Shown one piece after another: positions 26,691 to 35,873 of a stretch of DNA of 64,000 nt; positions within the stretch are counted from its first letter, which is position 1; the number at the start of each line of letters is the position of its first letter. A model generated the notes under the pieces. The model was not told the origin of the DNA. It did not search any database and saw only the letters and a list, made by a program, of their open reading frames with translations. Made by a program: the position numbers and the translations under genes. Location of the stretch: the NCBI GenBank assembly GCA_028712695.1, contig JAQTQZ010000002.1, forward strand, positions 105,477 to 169,476, written 5' to 3'. The stretch is from Methylovulum sp. (GTDB taxonomy: Bacteria > Pseudomonadota > Gammaproteobacteria > Methylococcales > Methylomonadaceae).

Positions 26691-28592
26691 ATGTCTACTT
26701 TTCCTATTGATTTGGGCGCATACCAACGCATTACGCTGGATGCTAGTGTCCCTACCTTAACGGCTGAGCAAAAAGCCGCCCTGCAAGCCAATATCCAATT
26801 ATGCCGCGATGCCATCGTGTTTTTTACATCTACTGGTGCGGCGCGTGGCGTGGGCGGTCATACCGGCGGCCCTTATGACACTGTGCCTGAAGTCATGATT
26901 ATGGATGCCTTGTTCCGTGGCTCAGAAAATTATGTCCCGACTTTCTTTGACGAAGCCGGACACCGCGTTGCCACCCAATACCTGATGTCGGTGTTGAACG
27001 GCGACATGCCAGCCGAAAAATTGACCCAATACCGCGCCGCGCATTCACATCTGCCAGGCCATCCAGAATTGGGCTTTACTCCAGGCGTTAAATTCAGCTC
27101 AGGCCGTTTAGGTCACATGTGGCCTTATGTTAACGGTGTGGCTATAGCTAATCCAGATAAGGTGTTGTTCTGCTTAGGTTCAGACGGTTCACAACAAGAA
27201 GGTGACGATGCCGAAGCGGCACGCTTGGCAGTTGCACAAGGCTTGAATGTCAAATTGATCATCGACGACAACGATGTCACTATCGCAGGCCATCCTTCCC
27301 ATTACCTGAAAGGTTGCTCAACCGCAAAAACCTTAGCAGGTCAAGGTGTAACTGTATTAGAAGGCGACGGCGAAGATTTGGACAGCTTGTATGCCAACAT
27401 TTGCAAAGCCATCAACACTCCAGGCCCAGTTGCGGTTATCAACCACCGTAAAATGTGCCCAGGCATCGTTGGTTTGGAAGGTTCAACCCACGGTCATGAC
27501 GTTGTTTCAGTAAAAGTTGCATTGGAATATTTAGAAACGCGCGGCCACACTGCGGCTGTTGAATTCTTAAAAGGCGTGGTTGCTCCAAAAATGACTGACA
27601 CCTTCTTGGGTTCAGACAATGCCAAATGGGACGCCAACCGTAACGTCTTCGGCGATGCAGTTGTTGCCGCCATGAGCACTATGAGCGAAGCCGAGCGTAT
27701 CGCAAAAGTCCGCGTTATCGACTCCGACTTAGAAGGCTCTTGTGGTTTGCACAAAATCCATGCAGCGTACCCAGAATCATTCATCTCTTCTGGCATCATG
27801 GAGCGCGGTAACTTCTCCGCTGCTGCTGGTTTCGGTATGGAAGCAGGCAAACAAGGTATCTTCGGAACTTTCGCAGCGTTCTTAGAAATGTTGATGTCAG
27901 AAATCACCATGGCGCGTTTGAACAACTCCAACGTGATGTGCCACTTCTCACATTCTGGTATTGACGACATGGCGGACAACACCTGCCATTTCGGTCTGAA
28001 CAACATGTTTGCTGATAACGGCTTATCTGACGCTTACGCAACTGGCTTGTACTTCCCAGCTGATCCAAACCAAATGAAAGCCATCGTGAAAAAGATTTTC
28101 TTCGACCCTGGCTTACGTTTTGTGTTCTCAACCCGCTCTAAAACGCCAATTATTTTAGATGACAAAGGCGAAGAATACTTCGGTGGCGATTACACGTTTG
28201 TTCCTGGTAAAGACGAAGTCATTCGTGAAGGTACGGCTGGCTACATCGTTGCTTTTGGCGAAACTTTATACCGCGCATTAGACGCAGTAGAACGTTTGAA
28301 AGCAGAAGGCATTGACGTTGGCCTGATCAACAAACCAACCTTAAACGTCATCGACGAAGATATGCTGCAAAAAGTCGGCAAATCACCCCTGGTGTTAGTG
28401 GTTGAGTCCTTCAACCGCAAAACCGGTTTGGGTAGCCGTTACGGTTCATGGTTACTAGAACGCGGTTTAGCACCAAAATTTGCCCATATCGCCACCCACA
28501 AAGAAGGTTGCGGCGGTTTGTGGGAACAATTCCCACACCAAGGCATTGATCCAAATGGCATCATGGCAAAAGTGAAGGCAATGCTTGCCTAA
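26691..28592 (+). CDS. tkt: transketolase
   Basis: A 633-residue thiamine-diphosphate enzyme that transfers two-carbon units between sugar phosphates (pentose phosphate and, in methanotrophs, ribulose monophosphate regeneration). The cofactor region is GSDGSQQEGDDAEAARLAVA followed by LIIDDNDVTIAG. The catalytic-glutamate segment is GIMERGNFSAAAGFGMEAGK. Length is normal for transketolase but the sequence is of a divergent type, so a related substrate is possible. The gene uses few rare codons and has its own terminator, which suggests strong expression. It is monocistronic. Confidence 0.88.
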   Translation: MSTFPIDLGAYQRITLDASVPTLTAEQKAALQANIQLCRDAIVFFTSTGAARGVGGHTGGPYDTVPEVMIMDALFRGSENYVPTFFDEAGHRVATQYLMSVLNGDMPAEKLTQYRAAHSHLPGHPELGFTPGVKFSSGRLGHMWPYVNGVAIANPDKVLFCLGSDGSQQEGDDAEAARLAVAQGLNVKLIIDDNDVTIAGHPSHYLKGCSTAKTLAGQGVTVLEGDGEDLDSLYANICKAINTPGPVAVINHRKMCPGIVGLEGSTHGHDVVSVKVALEYLETRGHTAAVEFLKGVVAPKMTDTFLGSDNAKWDANRNVFGDAVVAAMSTMSEAERIAKVRVIDSDLEGSCGLHKIHAAYPESFISSGIMERGNFSAAAGFGMEAGKQGIFGTFAAFLEMLMSEITMARLNNSNVMCHFSHSGIDDMADNTCHFGLNNMFADNGLSDAYATGLYFPADPNQMKAIVKKIFFDPGLRFVFSTRSKTPIILDDKGEEYFGGDYTFVPGKDEVIREGTAGYIVAFGETLYRALDAVERLKAEGIDVGLINKPTLNVIDEDMLQKVGKSPLVLVVESFNRKTGLGSRYGSWLLERGLAPKFAHIATHKEGCGGLWEQFPHQGIDPNGIMAKVKAMLA

Positions 28593-28614
28593 GCTGCCAC
28601 CTAGCTTGCAGTAA

Positions 28615-28646
28615 CAAAAAAGGGTGCAGTGATGTGCCCTTTTTTT
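28615..28646 (+). terminator. transketolase terminator
   Basis: AAAAAAGGGTGCA and TGTGCCCTTTTTTT flank a GTGA loop; the stem is closed by GGG/CCC plus wobble pairs and ends in seven T. Symmetric A and T runs would allow it to work in both directions. Confidence 0.85.
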
Positions 28647-28673
28647 ATGGCTTGGATTTTTGGCGATGAGCTC

Positions 28674-28946
28674 ATGAATGCCGAGAAATTGCATTTAACA
28701 ACCGATGCACATGGTTGGATTACCGGATTGCCGCAATTTGAACCCAATCAGGAAGCTGAACTGATTGTGCTATTTTCAAAAAAACAGACTGCTGAACATT
28801 TGGTTTATTTGGTTTGTTTTAAGGTTGAATTTATCTTGCTCTGTTATGTTAACGTCTCACGAATAGCTAATGCCTTATGTAATGCAGTTGCACACCCCAA
28901 ACGCTGCAACTTTTATTTTTTTTCATCTTACAGAGAAGCTCAATAA
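28674..28946 (+). CDS. putative small antitoxin-like protein, possibly decayed
   Basis: A 90-codon frame. Residues 1-34 (HLTTDAHGWITGLPQFEPN then EAELIVLFS) resemble the N-terminal part of small antitoxins of the type 'HLTTNEQGKITGLP...'. After about residue 45 the sequence becomes Cys/Phe/Tyr-rich and unlike any antitoxin, which suggests the original 3' end was lost or replaced. The stop overlaps the ATG of the next gene. No toxin gene is adjacent. Function uncertain. Confidence 0.4.
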   Translation: MNAEKLHLTTDAHGWITGLPQFEPNQEAELIVLFSKKQTAEHLVYLVCFKVEFILLCYVNVSRIANALCNAVAHPKRCNFYFFSSYREAQ

Positions 28947-31129
28947 TGAAACGTTTTTTACCCAGCTTGCTATGGCTTGCCGTAGCTGGAAGTGCAACTG
29001 CCGCGCCGGTGACACTGCAGTTTACCGGCACGGACGCCTATGGCCCCTTAAATGTAGTCTCGCCCCTCGGCAGCGGCACGGTACCGAAGGATGCGCCTTA
29101 TACGGCGACCGTTACTTTTGACGATGCCCAAGTGGTAACGCCGGTTGCCTATTATGGCGGCACACGCAGCACCTATATACTGACCAATTTGACCGTGACC
29201 ATGAACGGTAGCACCATCACCCAGACGGGGCCTGGCACTATCGATATTTTTGATAATGTCAATCCGCCGAATAGTTGGCCGCCGGGCGATACTATTGCTT
29301 TTAACAGCGCATCAATTCCATCAATGCCGATAACAGAGCCGACAGGCACGCTGTATGGCGCTCACTTTAGATTCATCAATATTATGCTTGTCGACTATAC
29401 CGGTACCGCTTTTAGCGGAACCGCGCTACCGCATGCCATTAATGCGGCCAGCTATAGCTATGGGCAAAAGTCGCTGGAGTTAACTTACACGAGTTTATCA
29501 GGCACCACGACGATGATTTTGCCTATGTTAACCGCAAGCTCCAGCGCAACTATTCCGCCCACTCTCACAACCGCCAATTTCGCCAATGGCGTTATCGGCG
29601 TGCCTTACTCCAGCACTGTTACTGCCACGGCGCCCAATAATGATACGGTGACTATCAGCATAGACCCCACCACTTTGCCGATGGGCCTTAGTTTTGATGG
29701 TGTTAATATCAGCGGCACACCGGTCACAGTGGAAACAAGATCCGTCGCCATTACCGTAAACGACACCGTTAGCGGCTTGTCCGCATCCACGAATTTAGCA
29801 TTGACAATTAACGATGCCGCGATCAATTTTACACCAAGCATCACCGATGCAGTGACCGGTTCCGCCTATTCGGTGACCTTGTCAGCCGCTACTGGTGGTA
29901 CCGGCAGCTTTAGCTATACAAGCAGTGGTCTGCCTGCTGGCCTGAGCCTAACCGGCACCACTATCGCCGGTACCGCACCCGCCACCGCCGGTGTTTATGC
30001 CTTTACCGTGACTGCGACTGATTCTGCCGGCACGGCTACCGTTGCTAATCTAAGCCTTAATGTTGTGGCGCCTGCCCCAGTCGCCTGTTCCGGCAGCAAT
30101 GCAGTTGAATCGGCCTATGTAGCCCGCAACCCTGGCTTCATCACCGTCAACGGCGGTTTGAATCTGCTCGATCATTTATGGACCACCAATCTTAACCCGC
30201 AAAACACCACGTTCCAAGGTGGATTGGTCAACTGGTATCAAACCGGTTTGATTTTGAGCTATACCGGTGTCACTGATCCGGCGGGCTGTATCTTAAGCAG
30301 CTTGACTGTATCGCCAGCAGTTAGCGTCAGCACTGCCAATTTAGCAAGTGCTACTGTCAATAGCAGTTACCTGGCGCCGATTTCAGCCGCTTGGGGTGCA
30401 ACACCGTATCAATCGATATCAGTGTCTGGTCAACCGGTCGGTTTAAGCTTTGATGGTGTTAACCTGACTGGCATACCGACTGTAGTAGGTACTTTTCCAG
30501 TAACAGTGACCGTGATTGATGCGGTGGGCGCTACCGCAGTTAAAACCTTGTCTTTAGTGGTGAATGATCAAGCTATCAGCTTTGCGCCTGTTTTACCGGC
30601 AGCGATTGTGGGAACTGCATACAGCACGAGTGTGACAGCAACTGGTTATGGCCCATTCAGTTATACTGCAAGCGGCCTGCCCTTAGGTTTATCGCTAGCA
30701 GGCAATGCGATTAGCGGTACGCCAACAACGGCAGGTAGCTCAGTGCTTACCTTAACGGCTACAGATGCTGCTGGAGCGGTTTCCTCTGCTGTTGCTACAT
30801 TGGTTGTTAATCCAGCCGCTGTAACCCCTTCTTGTACTGCGCCTGCAGTATTAACGAACGGCATCTGCGTGACGCCTGTAGCGACAGATCCATCATGCAC
30901 TAAACCGGCTGGTGCTAAGAGCTTTGCGGTTCATGCAGCCATTACCGCAACGGGTGCTGGCAATATTACAATCGGAACCAAAGTGGTGACTATACCTAGC
31001 TGTGCAAAGGTTCAGTATAAAGGCCAAGCTACTACTTTCGGGATTGGATATGATGCGGAAGTGAAGAGTGGTTACACGCTTAATGGCATTAACTATGGCA
31101 CATCATTGATTGTTGATGATGGAAAATAA
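28946..31129 (+). CDS. large secreted protein with putative Ig-like (He_PIG) repeats
   Basis: A 727-residue exported protein with signal peptide MKRFLPSLLWLAVAGSATA. It is Thr/Ser/Gly/Ala-rich. From about residue 210 there are at least four repeats of the type YSxTVTA...LPxGLSxxGxxISGTPxTAGxxxxTVTATD, the putative-Ig repeat of bacterial surface proteins. The last about 90 residues form a separate domain starting CTAPAVLTNGICVTP. It likely acts at the cell surface as an adhesin or extracellular matrix protein. No C-terminal anchoring or sorting signal is present. A perfect palindrome follows. Confidence 0.8.
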   Translation: MKRFLPSLLWLAVAGSATAAPVTLQFTGTDAYGPLNVVSPLGSGTVPKDAPYTATVTFDDAQVVTPVAYYGGTRSTYILTNLTVTMNGSTITQTGPGTIDIFDNVNPPNSWPPGDTIAFNSASIPSMPITEPTGTLYGAHFRFINIMLVDYTGTAFSGTALPHAINAASYSYGQKSLELTYTSLSGTTTMILPMLTASSSATIPPTLTTANFANGVIGVPYSSTVTATAPNNDTVTISIDPTTLPMGLSFDGVNISGTPVTVETRSVAITVNDTVSGLSASTNLALTINDAAINFTPSITDAVTGSAYSVTLSAATGGTGSFSYTSSGLPAGLSLTGTTIAGTAPATAGVYAFTVTATDSAGTATVANLSLNVVAPAPVACSGSNAVESAYVARNPGFITVNGGLNLLDHLWTTNLNPQNTTFQGGLVNWYQTGLILSYTGVTDPAGCILSSLTVSPAVSVSTANLASATVNSSYLAPISAAWGATPYQSISVSGQPVGLSFDGVNLTGIPTVVGTFPVTVTVIDAVGATAVKTLSLVVNDQAISFAPVLPAAIVGTAYSTSVTATGYGPFSYTASGLPLGLSLAGNAISGTPTTAGSSVLTLTATDAAGAVSSAVATLVVNPAAVTPSCTAPAVLTNGICVTPVATDPSCTKPAGAKSFAVHAAITATGAGNITIGTKVVTIPSCAKVQYKGQATTFGIGYDAEVKSGYTLNGINYGTSLIVDDGK

Positions 31130-31146
31130 TCTATTCTAGGTTATTG

Positions 31147-31178
31147 ATATGAGAGGTAGGCTAGCCTACCTCTCATAT
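31147..31178. terminator. perfect 32-bp palindrome at the end of the Ig-repeat gene
   Basis: Positions 31147-31162 are exactly complementary to 31163-31178, with no unpaired centre. It starts 17 bases after the stop codon of the Ig-repeat protein and is followed by TTATTAA. It probably serves as a terminator or a message-stabilising hairpin; a protein-binding site is possible. Confidence 0.65.
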
Positions 31179-31293
31179 TTATTAAGGGCCATAGGTTGGG
31201 GTGACGCTAGAAACCCCAATAATTTTAAACTTCGATGTGTTACTCCCGCTAGGGGATAAAGTGTTCGCAAACCCCCCATCCCATCCTGAGCTT

Positions 31294-31866
31294 CTATTTA
31301 ACCAATCCCCTAATCTGCTCCGAAGAATATCCAATAGCCTGCACGATACCGCCTTGGCTATCGATAGCGCCCCACAAACCGCCAACCCTTATCTTATGCT
31401 CGCCATCCGACTGTTCCACGCAACCGTTGCAGACAATTGCGCGGCCGGCACTAAATGGAAAGCCAAAATCATAAGCCGGGGCGATGACCATTTTTAGCGA
31501 TTTATCAAAATAGCCGATTTTTCCGTTTTGCCGTGTCCTGGCAAGACCCTCGGCAAAATAATCTGGCCCATTATCGTAGCTAATCACTGGTCTGGCATTG
31601 CCGTGGCGGTTGACGTATAAAAAGCCGTCCTTAGTCCGTAGGTAAGCAAGCCCATCGGCATCATAATCCAAATCGATGACCACTTTTTTACTTATCAGCG
31701 CATCGTCTACAAAATCCGGCGGTGTTTTTTTAGGATAAAAATTAACGCAGTGCAGCGCATGCACTTCTGTATTTTTTGCCTTTGAATAATACCAACACTC
31801 CGCAGCATCATTGGCAAAAGACACGCTAGTCGTCATTAATAACGCTATAAAAAGCAGTTTTATCAT
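31294..31866 (-). CDS. secreted WG-repeat protein
   Basis: A 190-residue exported protein; signal peptide MIKLLFIALLMTTSVSFA. The mature part contains WG (KWG) beta-repeats: GFLYVNRHGNARPV, EGLARTRQNGKIGYFDKSLKMV and VGGLWGAIDSQGGIV. Such repeats form beta-sheet scaffolds of unknown function. Five cysteines are spread along the mature chain. Convergent with the Ig-repeat gene. Confidence 0.78.
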   Translation of the reverse strand: MIKLLFIALLMTTSVSFANDAAECWYYSKAKNTEVHALHCVNFYPKKTPPDFVDDALISKKVVIDLDYDADGLAYLRTKDGFLYVNRHGNARPVISYDNGPDYFAEGLARTRQNGKIGYFDKSLKMVIAPAYDFGFPFSAGRAIVCNGCVEQSDGEHKIRVGGLWGAIDSQGGIVQAIGYSSEQIRGLVK

Positions 31867-31925
31867 GTGATTTTTACCTGTTTGGAAGTTATGGGTATTC
31901 CCGGCTTTTAAATGGCGTCTAAAGT

Positions 31926-33143
31926 CTAGCGATTAGCGGTTGGGGATAATGTTACCGTAAATAAGCCTTCATTGCGGACTAGGTCACTACGATAACGATG
32001 GTCATAGGATGTCTGCAGGGCGGCTTCCAATACGGCCAGTTGGGTTTGCTCCGGAACCGCCTGTTTTGTCAGCGGATTAATCCGATAGGCAACGACATCG
32101 CCCCAGCTTCGTTCGGGATATTGCTGAGGATTAAAGCCCTGGTGCCGGGCGCGTTCTGCGCGTGTATAGCCAAATTCCAGATAGGCTTCGGTCACTGTCC
32201 AGAGACTGTGATCTTGCCAGAATATAGGGGCGATAGATCCGGGATAGACATCGGTGAGCAGCACGGTTGCCGCATCTTGGTAGATAGCCAGATCGGGATG
32301 GCCTTCGCCGGCGGATGCCGCTGCCCAAAACGCCGTGCCGTGATCGGTTTCGATGCTGAAAATATCGGCGTACTGGCGTTCAATGGTTTGATAGACTTGT
32401 TCAAACCGCTTCCCGGCGAATGTATAACGGTAGAAATTGTCTTCGACAGGATCATCGTCCTTTTCCGGCTTTGCCATTGCCAGCAGAAATCCCGAATCAT
32501 CGGCCAGCCAGGCAAAACAGCTTGGACGATAGGGAAGAGGAATCGGAATCTGGATGACTGGCGTTGTCCGTTCGGCATCGGCAATTATCAGTCTGCCTTG
32601 TTGCTGTTTGTCCACAATTAGCAAAGCCAGGCGATTGGATTCATGCGCCCACTCATAATCCAATACCGTGCCGGGCAGTGTGGTAGTTACGGAGGGCTGC
32701 GTTTTTGCAACGGCAAGCACGACAAAGCCCCTGCCGCGTTTCATTGTTTGCCAGCCTGTAGCCGCTATTTTCCCTTCGGGAGTCGTTTTGAATTTAGGCT
32801 CAATCGGAACTTGTTCAACGACTTGCTCTAATGGGGTGTCGGGCCGTTTGCCTTCTGTGTGATACCCTTTCAGCGTTACATATTGGCCGGTAAATTTCTG
32901 CAGGTCTTTCGTGGCTATGGCTGCGGACGGGTGCAGGGCGAGGTTGTTGTGCGGGGTTTGCGTGTTCCCCCCGGTCATTTCTAAAATATAGTACGGGTCG
33001 CTAGGCGCATTCCAGGCAGCCAGTGATTTCACATCGGTGCGCTGTTCACGGATGACGCCTTGCAGCGTTATAGGTTGCTCAGGATTATCGGCCTGGGCAG
33101 TCAGACATAAACCCAGTAGCAAAACTGCGTAGAAGATTTTCAT
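31926..33143 (-). CDS. secreted protein, possible beta-propeller, unknown function
   Basis: A 405-residue exported protein with signal peptide MKIFYAVLLLGLCLTAQA. The N-terminal 130 residues have an OB-like, beta-rich look (ITLQGVIREQR, GQYVTLKGYHTEGK). The rest has repeated short beta motifs (TVLDYEWAHESNRLALLIVD, SCFAWLADDSGFLLAMA) as in WD40/TolB-like propellers that report values from the chain. No enzyme motif. Encoded about 60 bases before the WG-repeat gene and probably cotranscribed. The name is descriptive only. Confidence 0.65.
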   Translation of the reverse strand: MKIFYAVLLLGLCLTAQADNPEQPITLQGVIREQRTDVKSLAAWNAPSDPYYILEMTGGNTQTPHNNLALHPSAAIATKDLQKFTGQYVTLKGYHTEGKRPDTPLEQVVEQVPIEPKFKTTPEGKIAATGWQTMKRGRGFVVLAVAKTQPSVTTTLPGTVLDYEWAHESNRLALLIVDKQQQGRLIIADAERTTPVIQIPIPLPYRPSCFAWLADDSGFLLAMAKPEKDDDPVEDNFYRYTFAGKRFEQVYQTIERQYADIFSIETDHGTAFWAAASAGEGHPDLAIYQDAATVLLTDVYPGSIAPIFWQDHSLWTVTEAYLEFGYTRAERARHQGFNPQQYPERSWGDVVAYRINPLTKQAVPEQTQLAVLEAALQTSYDHRYRSDLVRNEGLFTVTLSPTANR

Positions 33144-33201
33144 AAATATCCTTCAATTAGGCGAGAACAGCGTTTTTAATATAGGCTTTCGTTTGGTCGT
33201 G

Positions 33202-33768
33202 TTAATCCCAATATTGCCAAGTCCGGTTTGCGCTTGAAAATTCCCATCCCCCCATCAGCGCCCCCTCATCTGTGACAGTAAACTTAAACATAGCCCCATC
33301 GGAATAATAAAAGTCATCGCTTCGGAGCAGCCAGGGACGCTTCTTGTTGGGAGTGAGAATGCCGAGGCCTGCCGGATAGGCGCCCGTTGACGCTTTGAAT
33401 GTATCTAATCGGGGTACAAAGGCTATACAAAATGCCTGGGCTTGTTCGACATCATAGCGGGCCAGAGTATTAGCCCCCCAAATCGGAAGGGCTAACGCAA
33501 TGGTAAATGCTGAAATCACTATCCCTTTCTTAGCGCGTCCAACCCATACTTGCTTATGCAGGCATTTCGCGATAATTACGCCTGCCAATGCGATAAACAA
33601 TACTGGGAATCCAAGATAAGCTACTGTTATGATTGCAATTATGTCTGCCAAGAACGAGCCGCGTCCAACAAAGACAATCAATAATGCCACGACAGCGTAA
33701 CAGACCAGGCAAGTGGTAAGTAGAATTCGCCACGCGTCTTTGGGTCGTGTTTGATGGACTGATGCCAT
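33202..33768 (-). CDS. membrane protein with C-terminal pilin-like domain, unknown
   Basis: A 188-residue protein with three hydrophobic segments in the first 110 residues, then a periplasmic-type domain (FVPRLDTFKASTGAYPAGLGIL) whose 'TGxYP' segment is common in pilin-like and general-secretion-type globular domains. No prepilin peptidase site. Located about 60 bases upstream of the 405-residue secreted protein on the same strand. Function unknown. Confidence 0.6.
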   Translation of the reverse strand: MASVHQTRPKDAWRILLTTCLVCYAVVALLIVFVGRGSFLADIIAIITVAYLGFPVLFIALAGVIIAKCLHKQVWVGRAKKGIVISAFTIALALPIWGANTLARYDVEQAQAFCIAFVPRLDTFKASTGAYPAGLGILTPNKKRPWLLRSDDFYYSDGAMFKFTVTDEGALMGGWEFSSANRTWQYWD

Positions 33769-33810
33769 AGTTACCTCAGTTGAAAAATGGAATAACAGGT
33801 TGCCGGAAAA

Positions 33811-33856
33811 GCAGGGTTTTCGAGAAACCCAAAACTATCGGGTACTATAAATCATG
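33811..33856 (+). repeat. dispersed repeat copy 1 (pair with 35683-35726)
   Basis: Contains a small hairpin (GGGTTTTCGAGAAACCC) followed by a 22-base block starting CTATCGGGTAC (33835-33856) that recurs exactly at 35705-35726. The two copies are direct repeats about 1.87 kb apart and enclose the DUF3494 gene. Confidence 0.7.
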
Positions 33857-34279
33857 TTTGTATGTATTTTACTTAAACGCCCCATCATCACCATAAAAAT
33901 CACGGTTTGGCCTAATCGACGCATTGATGGACTGCTACCCCTGGTTTCCGAGTGAATTGATGTTTTTAAAAATCAACTTGGTAGAAACAGGCTCTTATTC
34001 CAATGTGCGTTAGCGCACAGATGCACTTTTAAGAATGGAGGATGATCACTGCGGGATTAATAGCGCTCGTGTGGTTTTTTGTTCAATGGCTTGAATTCAC
34101 ATAAACGTTGCTAGGAGAAATAATGAGCATTAACCCACCGTTATTGACCTGATTTTTTTATTTAAAAATTTGGAATTGCTGGAATTTTTTTTTATGCAAA
34201 AAAATCAGTATTTTTTCCTCATTTCAACGCGTTATTTTTTGTCAGGTACAGACCTCCCCATTACTTAGGAAAATATGCC
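33857..34279. other. intergenic region upstream of the DUF3494 gene
   Basis: About 420 AT-rich bases with no supported gene. A TTTTTT-rich stretch lies at 34150-34200. The promoter of the DUF3494 gene must be here; I cannot place it with confidence. Confidence 0.35.
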
Positions 34280-35197
34280 ATGAATACTCCAACCACGCCC
34301 AGCATTCAATCCCAACACGCTGCGTCCCATACTACTGAAGGTGATTTCAGGCTCAGCCGAAATTATTCCGGCTTATTAATAAGTTTGCGAGCAGCAGCCT
34401 TATTGATGCTTTCCATCCCAGCACTAGCATTGGCTGCCGCAGTGGCACCACCACTAGGTGGTGCGCAGAGCTTTGCGGTGTTATCTGGCACGACGGTAAC
34501 CAATACTGGGGCGACCCACGTCACCGGAGATCTTGGTGTCAGCCCTGGTTCTGCAGTCACAGGCTTTCCTCCAGGAATAGTGACTGGAGGAGCAATACAT
34601 GCAAATGACGCACCTGCTGTGGCGGCTCAAGCTGCTAGCGCCAATGCGTATGCTACTCTCGCAGGCGAAGCATGCGACACATCCATTCCCGACGGGACAG
34701 ATGTGGCTGGACAAACGCTTACTCCAGGCGTTTATTGTTCTACGGGTTCAATCCTTATAGGTTCTGGGACGCTCACCCTCGATGCCCAAGGCAACCCCAA
34801 TGCCATCTGGGTCTTTCAAATGGGAACCACGATCATCACCAGTGCTGGCGGTTCTGTTAATATTATCAATAGCGGTCAGGCTTGCAATGTATTTTGGCAA
34901 GTGGGCAGTTCTGCAACTATCGGCTCAGGCTCTGCCTTTCAAGGGAGTATTTTTGCATCTACAAGCATCACTTTAACTTCCGGAGCAAGCTTGTTAGGTA
35001 GGGCGTTGGCGATAAATGGTGGGGTGACGATGGATACTAACATTGTTTCAGTGTGTAGCCTCTTACCTCCCCCTACCCCGGCTTCGCTTCTTTCCCCTTC
35101 GTTGCTTGAATTAGCTATGTTCATGCTTGTTGCGCTTCCAGTCTTAGCTAACGCAGGTGGATTGCGCAGGCGCACTAGGCTTTTTCGCAAAAGCTAA
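34280..35197 (+). CDS. ice-binding-like DUF3494 protein with CTERM-like tail
   Basis: A 305-residue exported protein. A long N-terminal region precedes the hydrophobic signal (AAALLMLSIPALALAAA near residues 36-52). The mature domain matches DUF3494 (ice-binding family): AQSFAVLSGTTVTNTGATHV, DLGVSPGSAVTGFPPG, TPGVYCSTGSILI, WVFQMGTTIITSAGG and SSATIGSGSAFQGSIFA. The C-terminus reads PSLLELAMFMLVALPVLANA then LRRRTRLFRK: short motif, hydrophobic helix, Arg cluster. This is the layout of an IPTL-CTERM exosortase signal, though the motif SLLELA deviates from IPTLSEWG. The exosortase H pair about 11 kb upstream could process it. Despite the name, these proteins may act in adhesion or matrix formation. 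Confidence 0.85.
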   Translation: MNTPTTPSIQSQHAASHTTEGDFRLSRNYSGLLISLRAAALLMLSIPALALAAAVAPPLGGAQSFAVLSGTTVTNTGATHVTGDLGVSPGSAVTGFPPGIVTGGAIHANDAPAVAAQAASANAYATLAGEACDTSIPDGTDVAGQTLTPGVYCSTGSILIGSGTLTLDAQGNPNAIWVFQMGTTIITSAGGSVNIINSGQACNVFWQVGSSATIGSGSAFQGSIFASTSITLTSGASLLGRALAINGGVTMDTNIVSVCSLLPPPTPASLLSPSLLELAMFMLVALPVLANAGGLRRRTRLFRKS

Positions 35198-35392
35198 AAT
35201 GCGTTGATGTTTAACAACAGTTATCCGAAGCGCATCGCTTTCCAAAACCTGAAAATAAATAACGTAAAAGCCGGTTCAACATTTTCGTAACAGTATGGCG
35301 TTGAGCACACCTTGGCAATTGGTGACATCCGCTGGGGTGATGGCTATCGTATGTGGCCGGCATTGCCTTGCTGAACCACCATATGCCGTTTT

Positions 35393-35510
35393 ATCATTCC
35401 CCACACTCCGGCGTGGGAATGTCGCCAGAGACGCAGGGCGTCCCGTACTGCGGGAGCGGGATAGAATGTGTTCCAATGCCGGAGCGTTGGAATGCTGTCA
35501 AATCTCCATC
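35393..35510. repeat. degenerate palindromic repeat cluster
   Basis: Short inverted repeats occur in tandem: CATTCCCCACACTCCGGCG with GTGGGAATG, then GACGCAGGGCGTC, then TTCCAATGCCGGAGCGTTGG. Such 'GGGACGC...GCGTCCC'-type repeats are common intergenic elements in Methylococcales genomes. Short frames here are by-products of the repeats and are not called as genes. Confidence 0.55.
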
Positions 35511-35682
35511 AATCGCTAATCTTCAACTACTAGCAAACAGCTCGGCCGCATCTAAGCTATCTTAGCTACCGCACCTATCTCCAGTTTTAAAATGGCTTCT
35601 AAGCAGGGTTCGCCCTACGTTTTTCCGTTGTGTACGATGACGTGGATCCATCACAGCCATTATTGAAAACTGGCATGACAAG

Positions 35683-35726
35683 GTTTTTTTCGGGAAACCC
35701 TGAGCTATCGGGTACTATAAATCATG
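35683..35726 (+). repeat. dispersed repeat copy 2 (pair with 33811-33856)
   Basis: A related hairpin (GGTTTTTTTCGGGAAACCC) is followed by the same 22-base block as copy 1 (35705-35726). It lies about 150 bases upstream of lnt. The ACTATAAAT part could contribute a promoter -10 element, but this is unproven. Confidence 0.7.
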
Positions 35727-35766
35727 ATTGTTATGGATCATCCGATAAGTTGCCGCAGTCTCTGGC

Positions 35767-35788
35767 GTGAAAAACATATTTTTTTCAC
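35767..35788. terminator. hairpin upstream of lnt
   Basis: GTGAAAAA and TTTTTTCAC form an 8-9-bp stem with a short loop about 85 bases before lnt. The T-rich right arm makes it terminator-like for plus-strand transcription coming from the left. Confidence 0.35.
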
Positions 35789-35873
35789 TCCGATTAGCCG
35801 ATGGCCCAATGCAAAAACTTATGCGGCGACTAATGCTTAAACACTCCGTCATTAACATTTAAAAGCAGCTAAT

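Noticed and set aside
35393..35510. Small RNA gene from stacked hairpins
   Set aside because: The palindromes look like common dispersed intergenic repeats and no promoter or terminator defines a transcript.
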